Positions 25,831 through 34,458 of a DNA stretch of 64,000 bases are shown in pieces (the first letter of the stretch is position 1; every line of letters starts with the position of its first letter). Below the pieces are notes generated by a model. That model worked only from the letters and a program-made list of their open reading frames with translations, made no database searches and was not told where the DNA came from. Source of the stretch: Thalassospira profundimaris (GTDB lineage: Bacteria > Pseudomonadota > Alphaproteobacteria > Rhodospirillales > Thalassospiraceae); the NCBI RefSeq assembly GCF_003326675.1, contig NZ_JPWF01000001.1, positions 248,001-312,000 of the forward strand, in the 5' to 3' direction. The position numbers and the translations under genes are program-made.

Positions 25831-26505
25831 TCATGCCGATTTCAGTTCCGACTGTTCTGACAGATCTTCAAGTGCATGTTCAGCCAGATAGCGATCAAGC
25901 AAATCGGCCGTGATGTTATATTTCTCGCAGATTGCGGTCACATCCTGAAGATAGGCCTCGTAATAGGACATCGGTCGACTGCGTGATTTGTTGCGTAATG
26001 TCGCAACGGTCGGGAAATCGTGGGACAGTGCCGTGTTTTCAATCGCCTGAATGATATTGTCATCAATGATGGCGGCCGGCATCCCGCGATAGGTTTTTCC
26101 ACAGGCGGAAAGCATCTTGCTGGCTGTCGGAACTGAAATACCCGGTTGGGCCAGAAGTTCGTTCAGTTCTTCTTCACCGAAGTCTGAAATCGACATCAGT
26201 GTGATCAAAGTCGGAAGATCGCGAACCAGCAAGGATAATGCGTTCACACGAATACCACGTGCATGGGACCAGATGATGGTCCCGATCACCCCTTTGGACG
26301 GATCAATTGCGAAGATATTACGCACATCGCGACGCGAAAGCGTGATGTCGCTACCGGCTGCGTATTCTTCCAGAAATGTTTGAAATGACCGGTTTTCGGA
26401 ATTCAAACGTTCCAGCAAACCAAGCCACATATCCTTGCGCGACGATGTGATCCAGGTCGGTGTCGTCGGTGTACGGATTTTCGATAGTTGTGCAGAAACT
26501 GCCAT
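25831..26505 (-). CDS. Hypothetical protein, predicted helical
   Basis: I do not recognise this 224-residue protein. It is soluble and largely helical with no signal peptide. The middle part (about 100-160, DFGEEELNELLAQPGISVPTA then CGKTYRGMPAAIIDDN, each shown in part) has short helices and turns. The C-terminal 60 residues are rich in Tyr, Glu and Leu and end in an acidic tail. The codon use matches its neighbours. It lies alone between cobC (convergent) and the riboswitch of the cobU operon (divergent), so nothing in the context gives a role. Confidence 0.6.
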   Translation of the reverse strand: MAVSAQLSKIRTPTTPTWITSSRKDMWLGLLERLNSENRSFQTFLEEYAAGSDITLSRRDVRNIFAIDPSKGVIGTIIWSHARGIRVNALSLLVRDLPTLITLMSISDFGEEELNELLAQPGISVPTASKMLSACGKTYRGMPAAIIDDNIIQAIENTALSHDFPTVATLRNKSRSRPMSYYEAYLQDVTAICEKYNITADLLDRYLAEHALEDLSEQSELKSA

Positions 26506-26759
26506 CTGATTTTACAAAATTCCAGTTAACCCCAAGAGTCTTGTGCCGCAGCTTTGTGCGACGCACCGGGCTTTGATTTTTTATGTCCCGGTGATCTTGC
26601 TGGATGGTGGTTTGTTAGCACTCTAATGCCAGCGTGATAATATTATGTTCTCTTAAAGGAGAGGCAGTCTCAAGCAGGCAATTCTTACAAATACTGACCT
26701 TCCGATCAGGAGGCCTGCCCAAACAGAGAATGCCCTTTGGGTTCAAAGGCAAACCTGTT
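26506..26759. other. Divergent promoter region upstream of the riboswitch
   Basis: No gene is seen here. It should hold promoters for the leftward hypothetical gene and the rightward riboswitch-controlled cobU transcript. The stretch 26600-26700 is AT-richer than the genes. I could not assign a confident -35/-10 pair. Confidence 0.4.
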
Positions 26760-26935
26760 AGGTTCTCGACACCGTTCGGTGATGGGAAATCGGTGCGATG
26801 CCGATGCTGCCCCCGCAACTGTATCGGGTTGGGTGATCCGGGTGGATGTTTTGGCATTCACCAGCCACCGGGAAACCGGGAAGGCGGACCGCTTTCATGC
26901 CCGCAGCCAGGAAACCAGCCGAAGGTGTCACCAGT
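26760..26935 (+). promoter_or_regulatory. Cobalamin riboswitch upstream of cobU
   Basis: The region shows the conserved cobalamin aptamer parts in order: GATGGGAAATCGGTGCGATG (26781-26800), the CTGCCCCCGCAACTGTA core (26806-26822), a GGGAA-type segment near 26870, and the B12 box CAGCCAGGAAACCAGCC (26904-26920). GACACC (26768-26773) can pair with GGTGTC (26924-26929) to close P1. Immediately after it CACCAGT and ACTGGTG (26929-26946) form a hairpin that competes with P1. A GGCCTC/GAGGCC hairpin (about 26959-26975) lies just before the cobU ribosome site. AdoCbl would thus repress cobU and probably cobW-cobN, likely at translation initiation as there is no T-run. Confidence 0.9.
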
Positions 26936-26992
26936 CAAAACTGGTGGCGACGCAATCGGGCCTCGGTGGGAGGCCATGGCGAGGAATACGAG

Positions 26993-27520
26993 ATGACAAA
27001 TACGGACCCGCTTGACGGGATGCACCTGATCCTGGGCGGTGCACGATCAGGCAAAAGCCGATTTGCCGAAAACATCATCAATCAAGCTGGCGGCGGAATC
27101 TATATCGCGACGGGTCGGGCGTGGGATGATGAAATGGTCAATCGCATCGATCTTCACAAACAATCACGCGGTGAACTCTGGCAAACCATCGAGGAACCCC
27201 TTGATCTTTGCGCAGCCCTTGCAACCTGCAACAAGGCGGGGGCAAAGCCGGTTCTGGTCGATTGCCTGACCCTGTGGGTGACAAATCTGATGCTTGAAGA
27301 TCGCGACATCGCGCTTGAAACGGACAGATTGTGCGAAATGCTGCCGACCCTTGATATTCCGGTTCTTCTGGTGTCAAACGAAGTCGGGTTCGGGATTGTC
27401 CCGGAAAATGCGATGGCGCGGGCCTTTCGCGATCATGCCGGGCGGTTGCATCAACGGATTGCCGAATTGGCAGACCGCGTGACCCTGGTGGTCGCAGGCA
27501 TTCCAATGTCGGTTAAATAG
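26993..27520 (+). CDS. cobU: Bifunctional adenosylcobinamide kinase / adenosylcobinamide-phosphate guanylyltransferase
   Basis: CobU (CobP) phosphorylates adenosylcobinamide and then adds GMP to give adenosylcobinamide-GDP. The 175-residue product has the P-loop LILGGARSGKSRFAE near the N terminus, ATGRAWDDEMVNRIDLHK with the guanylylated His, VLVDCLTLWVTNLM, and VSNEVGFGIVPENAMAR. Length is normal. The ATG at 26993 follows GAGGA. It is the first gene after the cobalamin riboswitch. Confidence 0.95.
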   Translation: MTNTDPLDGMHLILGGARSGKSRFAENIINQAGGGIYIATGRAWDDEMVNRIDLHKQSRGELWQTIEEPLDLCAALATCNKAGAKPVLVDCLTLWVTNLMLEDRDIALETDRLCEMLPTLDIPVLLVSNEVGFGIVPENAMARAFRDHAGRLHQRIAELADRVTLVVAGIPMSVK

Positions 27521-27566
27521 CTGCTTAAATAACAGTGTAAATTATTGAATTTTAAGGACTTTAGAA

Positions 27567-28607
27567 ATGGCACAATTAGGTAAAATCCCGGCAACCGTCA
27601 TTACCGGTTTCCTCGGCGCGGGCAAGACAACCATGATCCGCAACATGCTGGAAAACGCCAATGGCAAACGCATTGCCCTGATCATCAATGAATTTGGTGA
27701 TCTTGGTGTTGATCGCGGCATCATTAATGGTTGCGGCATCGAAGGCTGTGCCGAGGATGACGTGGTCGAACTGGCAAATGGCTGTATCTGCTGCACGGTG
27801 GCAGATGATTTTCTGCCGACCATTCGGGGTTTGATTGATCGTGAGACCCCGCCAGATCACATCGTGATTGAAACGTCCGGTCTGGCTTTGCCCAAACCGC
27901 TGGTCAAGGCATTCAACTGGCCCGAAGTCCGTTCGCGGGTGACTGTAGACGGTGTTGTAGCGGTTCTTGATGGCGCGGCCCTGCGTGATGGCCTGTTTGC
28001 CCACGATCACCACGCAGTTCAGGCGCAGCGCGAAGCAGATGAAAACCTTGATCATGAAAGTCCGCTTGAAGAACTGTTTGAAGAACAGCTTCATTGCGCC
28101 GATATGGTGGTTCTGAACAAGACGGACCTTCTGACCGACGAAGAACGCGCCAAGGTCGAAGCCGATATCCGGGCCGAGCTTAAAAAGTCATCGGTCAAGA
28201 TCATCGCCACCGAACATTCCCGCGTTGAGAACGCCATTCTGCTCGGTCTTGGGGCCGCGGCCGAGGACGATCTTGATAGCCGCCCGTCCCATCATGACGA
28301 TGGTCACGAACATGATCACGATGATTTCGAAAGCTTTGTGGTGTCGCTTGATGCGGTCAATGATCCTGCTGACCTTGAAAAACGTCTGATCGACATCGTG
28401 CGTCAGTATGATGTTCTGCGTATCAAGGGCTTCCTTGATATTCCGGGCAAACCGATGCGCCATGTGGTGCAGGGGGTTGGCGAACGTTTCCAGCGTTACT
28501 TTGATCGTCCGTGGGCCGAGGCCGAAAACCGTCGTTCAGAACTGGTGGTAATTGGCCTGCATGGTCTGGATCGTGCGGCTATTGAAGCAGCAATCAAGGC
28601 CGCTTAA
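27567..28607 (+). CDS. cobW: CobW, GTP-dependent metallochaperone of the COG0523 family
   Basis: CobW is a P-loop GTPase thought to supply Co2+ for cobaltochelatase. The 346-residue product has Walker A GFLGAGKTT, NEFGDLGVD (switch), the metal site CICC (in ELANGCICCTV), VLNKTDLL (guanine specificity) and a C-terminal CobW_C domain (about 255-340). A His/Asp-rich linker (HHDDGHEHDHDD, about 246-257) is typical of CobW itself and helps separate it from other COG0523 proteins. It lies 46 bp after cobU with AAGGAC at the ATG and is followed by an inverted repeat and cobN. Confidence 0.94.
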   Translation: MAQLGKIPATVITGFLGAGKTTMIRNMLENANGKRIALIINEFGDLGVDRGIINGCGIEGCAEDDVVELANGCICCTVADDFLPTIRGLIDRETPPDHIVIETSGLALPKPLVKAFNWPEVRSRVTVDGVVAVLDGAALRDGLFAHDHHAVQAQREADENLDHESPLEELFEEQLHCADMVVLNKTDLLTDEERAKVEADIRAELKKSSVKIIATEHSRVENAILLGLGAAAEDDLDSRPSHHDDGHEHDHDDFESFVVSLDAVNDPADLEKRLIDIVRQYDVLRIKGFLDIPGKPMRHVVQGVGERFQRYFDRPWAEAENRRSELVVIGLHGLDRAAIEAAIKAA

Positions 28608-28635
28608 TACCATTGGTTGCCCATAAAACCATCTG

Positions 28636-28670
28636 ACCGATACCGGATGTAACCTGCATCCGGTATCGGT
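28636..28670 (+). terminator. Perfect 14-bp inverted repeat between cobW and cobN
   Basis: ACCGATACCGGATG and CATCCGGTATCGGT are separated by 7 nt and followed by GCTTTTGA. The long GC-containing stem with a short T stretch could be a partial terminator or an mRNA-stability element between cobW and cobN. Confidence 0.6.
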
Positions 28671-28701
28671 GCTTTTGACGACAGAAAACACGGAATTTCA
28701 A

Positions 28702-31700
28702 ATGCATCTTTTGGCAGCACAGCCCGGCATGGTTACTGATGGCAGCGAGGCGGTTGACCTTGGTCAGCAACCGGGTGATGTCGTCATTCTGTCAGCAGCC
28801 GAGTCCGAACTTGCCTGCCTTGCCGGTGCGCAGGCCCGTTTAAGTGATGCGTTTGGGGATAACGTCCCGTCCCTGCGACTGGCCAGCCTTTTGCAGCTTG
28901 GGCACAATATGTCGGTTGATCTTTATGTCGATGATGTGCTGGGCGATGCGAAATTCATCATCGTGCGTATCTTGGGCGGGCGCGGCTATTGGGAATATGG
29001 TGTCGAGCAACTGGTCGCCCTTGCGCGGTCGCGTGATATTCCGCTGGTCCTGCTGCCCGGTGATGATCAGCCCGATGCCGAACTGTTGTCTCTGTCGACC
29101 GTCAAGGGGGCAGAGTATCAGCATATCTGGCGTTACCTGATCGAAGGTGGTCCACAAAATTCCGAGAATTTACTTCGTCTTATATATGAAAAGTTAAATG
29201 TAAATGTGAACTGGAACTGGTCACCGGCCGCCCCTTTGGTCAAGGCAGGCGGCTATTGGCCGGGAAAATCACAGGCAAATCTTGCGGAAATCAGATCAAA
29301 CTGGATTGAAAATCAACCGGTTACACCAATTGTCTTCTATCGATCTTTGGTGCAGGCAGGCAATCTTGATGTAATTGACGCAATGGTTGAAGAACTTTGC
29401 GCCAACCAACTCAATCCGTTGCCAATTTTTGTTGCCAGTCTCAAAGATCCGGTGGCAAGTGCGTTGGTCAGTGACTGGTTGACGGAAACGCGTGCTGATT
29501 TGATCATGAATACCACGGGATTTGCGCTTTCTGTTCCGGGGTCGCAACGTTTTGACGGGCCATTTGATGCGGTTGATGCGCCGGTGTTCCAGGTGGTTTT
29601 GTCCGGCGGCAGTGAAGGTGCCTGGCGCGACGGGGTGAACGGACTTACTGCGCGCGATATCGCGATGAATGTCGCCCTGCCCGAAGTCGATGGTCGTATT
29701 CTGGCGCGTGCGATTTCGTTCAAGGGATCAGCCGGTAAAGATGACCTGACCCAGATCGATCTGGTCAAATATATTCCGGTGCGCGACCGCGTTGCCTTTA
29801 CCGCCAAGCTTGCCGCCAACTGGATCAAGTTGCGCACATCAAAGGCATCGGATCGCAAGATCGCGATGGTCATGGCGAACTATCCCAACAAGGATGCCCG
29901 TCTGGGCAATGGTGTCGGGCTCGATACGCCTGCGGGCATGATTGAAACCCTGCGCGCCATGAGGACCGATGGATATGCGATTGCCGATCTGCCTGAAAAT
30001 GGCGATGCCCTGATTGCGGCGATCAAGGCCGGACCGACCAACGATTTCACGTCCCTTGGCCAGCGCGATATTCGCGTGACGCTGCCCATGGCGGACTATC
30101 AGGCTGCCTTTGCTGCGCTGCCCCAATCGATTCAGGGTCAGGTGACAGAAGCCTGGGGTGATGCCAAAACCGATCCGTTTTATCTGCCCGATCAGGACAG
30201 CTTTGCCCTTTCGATCCTGCCGATGGGCAATGTGATCGTGGGCTTGCAACCTGCACGCGGCTATAACATTGATCCGCTTGAAAGTTATCACTCGCCCGAT
30301 CTGGTGCCGCCGCACAACTATTTCGCCTTCTACATCTGGCTGCGTCATGTGTTTGGCGTCGATGCGATCATTCACTTCGGTAAACATGGCAATATGGAAT
30401 GGTTGCCGGGCAAATCACTGGCACTTTCCGAGGATTGCTTCCCCGAGGCGGTCTTTGGCCCGACCCCGCATTTCTATCCCTTTATCGTCAATGACCCGGG
30501 TGAAGGCACACAGGCCAAACGCCGCGCACAGGCCGTTATCCTTGATCATTTGACCCCGCCACTGACCCGTGCGGAAAGTTACGGGCCGCTCAAGGACCTC
30601 GAAGCGCTGGTTGATGAATATTATGACGCGGCGGCGGTCGATCCGCGGCGCTTGGTGATCCTGAAACGCGATATTCTCGAACTTGCCATCCGCATCGGAC
30701 TTGATCGTGATTGCGGGATCGAGGCGGGCGAGGACGAGGAAAGCGCACTTGCCAAGTTTGATAACTATTTGTGCGAGTTGAAGGAACTTCAAATCCGTGA
30801 CGGCCTTCATATCTTTGGAAAGGCCCCGGAAGGTGATCTTTTGACCGATCTACTGGTCGCGCTGGCCCGGTTGCCCCGTGGTGCTGATCACGGGCCAAAG
30901 GCATCGCTGCATCGGGCGATTGCCAAGGATATTCTGGCAGACCCGGCATTTGATCCCCTTGATTGTGCCTTTGCCGAATTTTGGCCAGGTGCCAAACCCG
31001 AAATCCTTGCCGCCTATGGGACAAAAGATGACAGCGACATTGGCCCGTGGCGGACAACTGGCGATACGGTTGAACGGATTGAGCTTTTGGCGCGTGATCT
31101 GGTCAATGGCACCATCACTGCCGACCCGTCATGGGGGGCGGTCATTGATGTTATTTCCGATGTCGAAACAAATATTCGCCCAGCCGTAACCGGCTGTGGC
31201 CCGGCCGAGATTTCCGGTATCCTGCGCGGACTTGCCGGTAAATTTGTCGAGCCCGGACCATCGGGTGCGCCGACCCGTGGACGGCCCGATGTCTTACCGA
31301 CCGGGCGCAACTTCTATTCGGTTGATACCCGTACGGTCCCGACTCCGGCGGCATGGCAGTTGGGCTGGAAATCGGCCGAACTTCTTTTGGAGCGCCACGT
31401 TCAGGACCATGGCGAATGGCCAAGTGCACTTGGTCTTTCGGTCTGGGGGACAAGCAACATGCGCACGGGGGGCGATGACATTGCCCAGGCCCTTGCCCTG
31501 ATGGGGGTCCGTCCGACCTGGGACAGTGCATCGCGCCGGGTGACCGGCTTTGAAATCATGCCGGCATCGCTTTTGGGCCGTCCGCGGGTTGATGTGACCT
31601 TGCGCATTTCTGGTTTCTTCCGGGATGCCTTTCCTGGCCTGATTGATCTTTTTGACAGCGCGGTTCGCGCGGTGGCAGACCAAACTGATGAACCGGCCGA

Positions 31701-32481
31701 TATCAACCCGATTGCCGCACGGATTGCCAAGGAAACCGCGAAACTGAGCGATCAGGGGATGACCGCCGATCAGGCCCGCCAACAGGCCGGTTTCCGCGTG
31801 TTCGGATCAAAACCCGGGGCCTATGGTGCGGGGTTGCAGGCGATGATTGATGAAAAGCTTTGGGAGGACGAAGTCGATCTTGCCGATGCCTATCTGGCAT
31901 GGGGAAGCTATGCCTATGGCAACGGGGCCGAAGGTGTTGCTGCGCGCAAGTTGTTTGAAACCCGGTTATCCAATGTTGATGCCATCGTCCATAACCAGGA
32001 CAACCGTGAACATGACCTGCTGGATTCTGACGATTATTATCAGTTCGAAGGCGGAATGACATCGGCGGTACGTAATCTGTCGGGTAAGCAACCCACGGTT
32101 TATCACAGTGACCATTCCCGCCCCGAAAGCCCGAAAATCCGCACGCTGGAAGAAGAAATCGCCCGTGTGGTCCGGGCCCGCGTGGTCAATCCCAAATGGA
32201 TCAATGGCGTAATGCGTCATGGCTATAAGGGGGCGTTTGAAATGGCGGCAACGGTCGATTACCTGTTTGCCTTTGCCGCAACGGCGCGCTGTGTGGCCGA
32301 TCATCACTTTGATCTGGTCTATGATGCCTATCTTGATGATCCAAAGGTTCGCGACTTTATTGCGGAACATAACCCCGATGCCCTGCGTGATATTCGCGAT
32401 CGCCTGCGCGAGGCAATTGAACGCGGCCTCTGGCAACCGCGCCGCAACAGTGTCAGTTCCAACCTTATGGACCGATCATAG
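28702..32481 (+). CDS. cobN: Cobaltochelatase large subunit CobN
   Basis: CobN is the large, tetrapyrrole-binding subunit of the ATP-dependent CobNST complex that inserts Co2+ into hydrogenobyrinic acid a,c-diamide in the aerobic route. The 1259-residue product matches the CobN/magnesium-chelatase BchH family over its whole length, with IIHFGKHGNMEWLPGKSLAL, VILDHLTPPLTRAESYG, GRNFYSVDTRTVPTPAAWQ and WGTSNMRTGGDDIAQALALMG. MHLLAAQPG at 28702 is the usual CobN start; a GTG at 28669 lies in the upstream hairpin. The small ATPase subunits CobS and CobT of the chelatase are not in the window. Around 29160-29340 codon use turns AT-rich. Confidence 0.95.
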   Translation: MHLLAAQPGMVTDGSEAVDLGQQPGDVVILSAAESELACLAGAQARLSDAFGDNVPSLRLASLLQLGHNMSVDLYVDDVLGDAKFIIVRILGGRGYWEYGVEQLVALARSRDIPLVLLPGDDQPDAELLSLSTVKGAEYQHIWRYLIEGGPQNSENLLRLIYEKLNVNVNWNWSPAAPLVKAGGYWPGKSQANLAEIRSNWIENQPVTPIVFYRSLVQAGNLDVIDAMVEELCANQLNPLPIFVASLKDPVASALVSDWLTETRADLIMNTTGFALSVPGSQRFDGPFDAVDAPVFQVVLSGGSEGAWRDGVNGLTARDIAMNVALPEVDGRILARAISFKGSAGKDDLTQIDLVKYIPVRDRVAFTAKLAANWIKLRTSKASDRKIAMVMANYPNKDARLGNGVGLDTPAGMIETLRAMRTDGYAIADLPENGDALIAAIKAGPTNDFTSLGQRDIRVTLPMADYQAAFAALPQSIQGQVTEAWGDAKTDPFYLPDQDSFALSILPMGNVIVGLQPARGYNIDPLESYHSPDLVPPHNYFAFYIWLRHVFGVDAIIHFGKHGNMEWLPGKSLALSEDCFPEAVFGPTPHFYPFIVNDPGEGTQAKRRAQAVILDHLTPPLTRAESYGPLKDLEALVDEYYDAAAVDPRRLVILKRDILELAIRIGLDRDCGIEAGEDEESALAKFDNYLCELKELQIRDGLHIFGKAPEGDLLTDLLVALARLPRGADHGPKASLHRAIAKDILADPAFDPLDCAFAEFWPGAKPEILAAYGTKDDSDIGPWRTTGDTVERIELLARDLVNGTITADPSWGAVIDVISDVETNIRPAVTGCGPAEISGILRGLAGKFVEPGPSGAPTRGRPDVLPTGRNFYSVDTRTVPTPAAWQLGWKSAELLLERHVQDHGEWPSALGLSVWGTSNMRTGGDDIAQALALMGVRPTWDSASRRVTGFEIMPASLLGRPRVDVTLRISGFFRDAFPGLIDLFDSAVRAVADQTDEPADINPIAARIAKETAKLSDQGMTADQARQQAGFRVFGSKPGAYGAGLQAMIDEKLWEDEVDLADAYLAWGSYAYGNGAEGVAARKLFETRLSNVDAIVHNQDNREHDLLDSDDYYQFEGGMTSAVRNLSGKQPTVYHSDHSRPESPKIRTLEEEIARVVRARVVNPKWINGVMRHGYKGAFEMAATVDYLFAFAATARCVADHHFDLVYDAYLDDPKVRDFIAEHNPDALRDIRDRLREAIERGLWQPRRNSVSSNLMDRS

Positions 32482-32617
32482 GCATCAAGGTCCAAGTCAC
32501 GGGATTCACAAGAAATTTACTACGGGAACATTGTCAGGAGTTGAAACGTTACGTTTTCGCACCATATCTCGATTAACCAACTGTTAATAAGTTGTGAGGG
32601 ACGGGGCACACCTTTCA

Positions 32618-32644
32618 GATCACCTGCCGGGAAGCAGGGTGATC
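32618..32644 (+). repeat. Inverted repeat just before the 32664 gene
   Basis: GATCACCTGC and GCAGGGTGATC pair across a 6-nt loop, about 7 nt upstream of the TAGGAGG ribosome site. There is no T-run. It may be a translation-control or processing hairpin. Confidence 0.5.
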
Positions 32645-32663
32645 ACTAGGATAGGAGGCCGCG

Positions 32664-33365
32664 ATGGAGAACAAGACCAACGTTCGTTTGCCTGACTATT
32701 TGCAAACTCCGGTGCCGACCCACAAAGGGCACACCGATATTATCGACTTCCTGCTTGCTGACTGCGATTTGCCCGAATGGCTTCGGGCGGACGTTCACGG
32801 ACAAGGGCGCTATCGCCCGGCCCGCGGGGCCATTCGTGCGGTTCTGAACGCACGTGAACGCTTTAACGGCCAACATCGCCCGGTCAACTTTGATGAATTT
32901 CATGATGGCATGACCGAACTTGCCCATCATCTGCCCGGTCCGGATCAGACCCGCTTTGAAATTGATGCCAAGGTAAAAATTTACTGGCGGTATCTGCAAG
33001 GGGTTGAACGCCAAGTCTGGCGCACGGCAATCTCGATTGCCCATGTTGCCCTTGATCATTTCCCGGTCGTACGTGAATTCAAGGCGCTGATAGAAGAAGT
33101 TGTGATCAGTCGCAACTGGCTTGAGCGCCGCCTCGAAGTCGTTGAACACAGTTTCCAGAACCCGGTTGCCGCCCAAAACGAAATGGTTCGGGCCGCCCTG
33201 ATGCGCTTGAAACGGATGTCGCCCGGGGATCGGTTACAACTGTTTAACAAGGCTCGCATGCGTCGCCCGGAACTGCGCAATATCGATATGCGCGAACCCG
33301 ATAAATGGGCCGATCTGGTGACCGGCGACCTTGGCCTTTCTGCACGCGAAGGCACATTCTGCTAA
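32664..33365 (+). CDS. Hypothetical protein
   Basis: I do not recognise this 233-residue protein. It starts at an ATG with a strong TAGGAGG site. It is rich in Arg, His and aromatic residues and has no signal peptide or membrane span. A short motif FLLADCDLPEWLRAD near the N terminus and long helical stretches after residue 100 are the visible landmarks. It lies between cobN and the GH114 remnant, with a hairpin before it and a clear terminator after it, so it may be a separate unit and not part of the cob operon. Codon use matches neighbouring genes. Confidence 0.65.
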   Translation: MENKTNVRLPDYLQTPVPTHKGHTDIIDFLLADCDLPEWLRADVHGQGRYRPARGAIRAVLNARERFNGQHRPVNFDEFHDGMTELAHHLPGPDQTRFEIDAKVKIYWRYLQGVERQVWRTAISIAHVALDHFPVVREFKALIEEVVISRNWLERRLEVVEHSFQNPVAAQNEMVRAALMRLKRMSPGDRLQLFNKARMRRPELRNIDMREPDKWADLVTGDLGLSAREGTFC

Positions 33366-33433
33366 GTGCGCTTGTGAATATGACAGATATTCCTCATTGC
33401 TGTGTGGGTGGGGGAAAGCTGCCCAAGGCAGCG

Positions 33434-33468
33434 GAAAGGTGTGGTTTTGCGACTGCACCTTTCTTTTT
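33434..33468 (+). terminator. Rho-independent terminator after the 32664 gene
   Basis: The stem GAAAGGTG (33434-33441) / CACCTTTC (33456-33463) is followed by five Ts. It isolates the hypothetical gene from the GH114 remnant. Confidence 0.8.
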
Positions 33469-33559
33469 GGCTGCGATGATGACACCTGAAACGGTTGCCG
33501 CGGTTGTCAAGGATGCCTTGGCCGGGCAATGTGGGCAAAACCAGTGTTCGGGGCTGCCT

Positions 33560-34405
33560 ATGAACGACGTCAAAAGATTGCTTTGCAGGGCCTTTTTCCT
33601 TTGTTCCTTCGTCTTGCCGATTGGGTAAGGTGTCCATGCAGCTGGGCAACAGCATTGGACTGCTGTGCCCGGCGGACCCTTTCACTGGCAGTTGCAGGGT
33701 GAATTGACGGTCAATGTGGCGGACATTGCCGTGGTCGGGGCCGATCTTGATGAAGCAAGTGCGGCGCAAGTGGCCGCATGGCGCAAGGCCGGTCTTTATC
33801 CGGTTTGCTATGTCAATGTTGGCGCGGTTGAAGTTTGGCGTGATGACCATGCGGATTTCCCAAAGGACGTGATTGGCAATTCATATTGGGGCTGGGACGG
33901 AGAGTTTTGGCTTGATATCAGCCGTTTTGAAAGGTTTGCACCGATCATGCAGGCCCGGTTTGATTTGTGCCGCGACAAGGGATTTCTTGCGGTTGAACCC
34001 GACAATATTGATGCCTACGAAGCCGATGTTTCCAACAAGACAACCGGCTTTGGTCTAAGCCGGGATGATCAGCTGCGCTATGTCAGGTGGTTGATTGATC
34101 TTGCCCATCAGCGTGGTCTTGCTATCGGCCAGAAAAATGCATCCGAACTGGTTCCAGATTTGGTGGAGAAAATGGATTTTGCCCTGCTTGAATCCGCCTT
34201 CCGGCTTGGCTTCATGGATGACTTTGATCCCTATATCGCACAGGGAAAGCCGGTCTTTGCCGTGGAATATGTCGAAGAAGGGGGCGTTGAATACGGTTCC
34301 GCCAGTGCGATCGCCGATGTGTTTTGTCCAAATGCGAAAAGTCATGGCTTTCAGGGCGTAATTGCGCAGATTGAACTCGACCAAACTCCGCAAAACTGCC
34401 CTTGA
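33560..34405 (+). pseudogene. GH114-like (alpha-1,4-polygalactosaminidase-related) gene with in-frame stop in the signal peptide
   Basis: The C-terminal 247 residues (from GTG 33665) match the GH114/TM1410-type TIM-barrel family: YPVCYVNVGAVEVWRDD, FLAVEPDNIDAYEAD, GLAIGQKNASELV and FAVEYVEEGG. In the same frame just upstream, ATG 33560 opens a signal-peptide-like stretch (MNDVKRLLCRAFFLCSFVLP) that ends at TAA 33626-33628. It then resumes as GVHAAGQQHW without a frame change. So one codon separates an export signal from its enzyme. This is most simply a nonsense mutation or a sequencing error. Readthrough, or a cytoplasmic form from GTG 33665, is less likely. The enzyme would normally act on exported galactosamine-type polysaccharide. 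Confidence 0.75.
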
Positions 34406-34458
34406 TCAAAGATGTGCTTTCGCCGCATTGTGGGGCCGTACTTCAAAGGGATGAAACA

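Noticed and set aside
33665-34405. Intact cytoplasmic GH114 enzyme starting at GTG 33665
   Set aside because: The same-frame signal peptide just upstream and weak GTG context make an interrupted exported protein the simpler reading.
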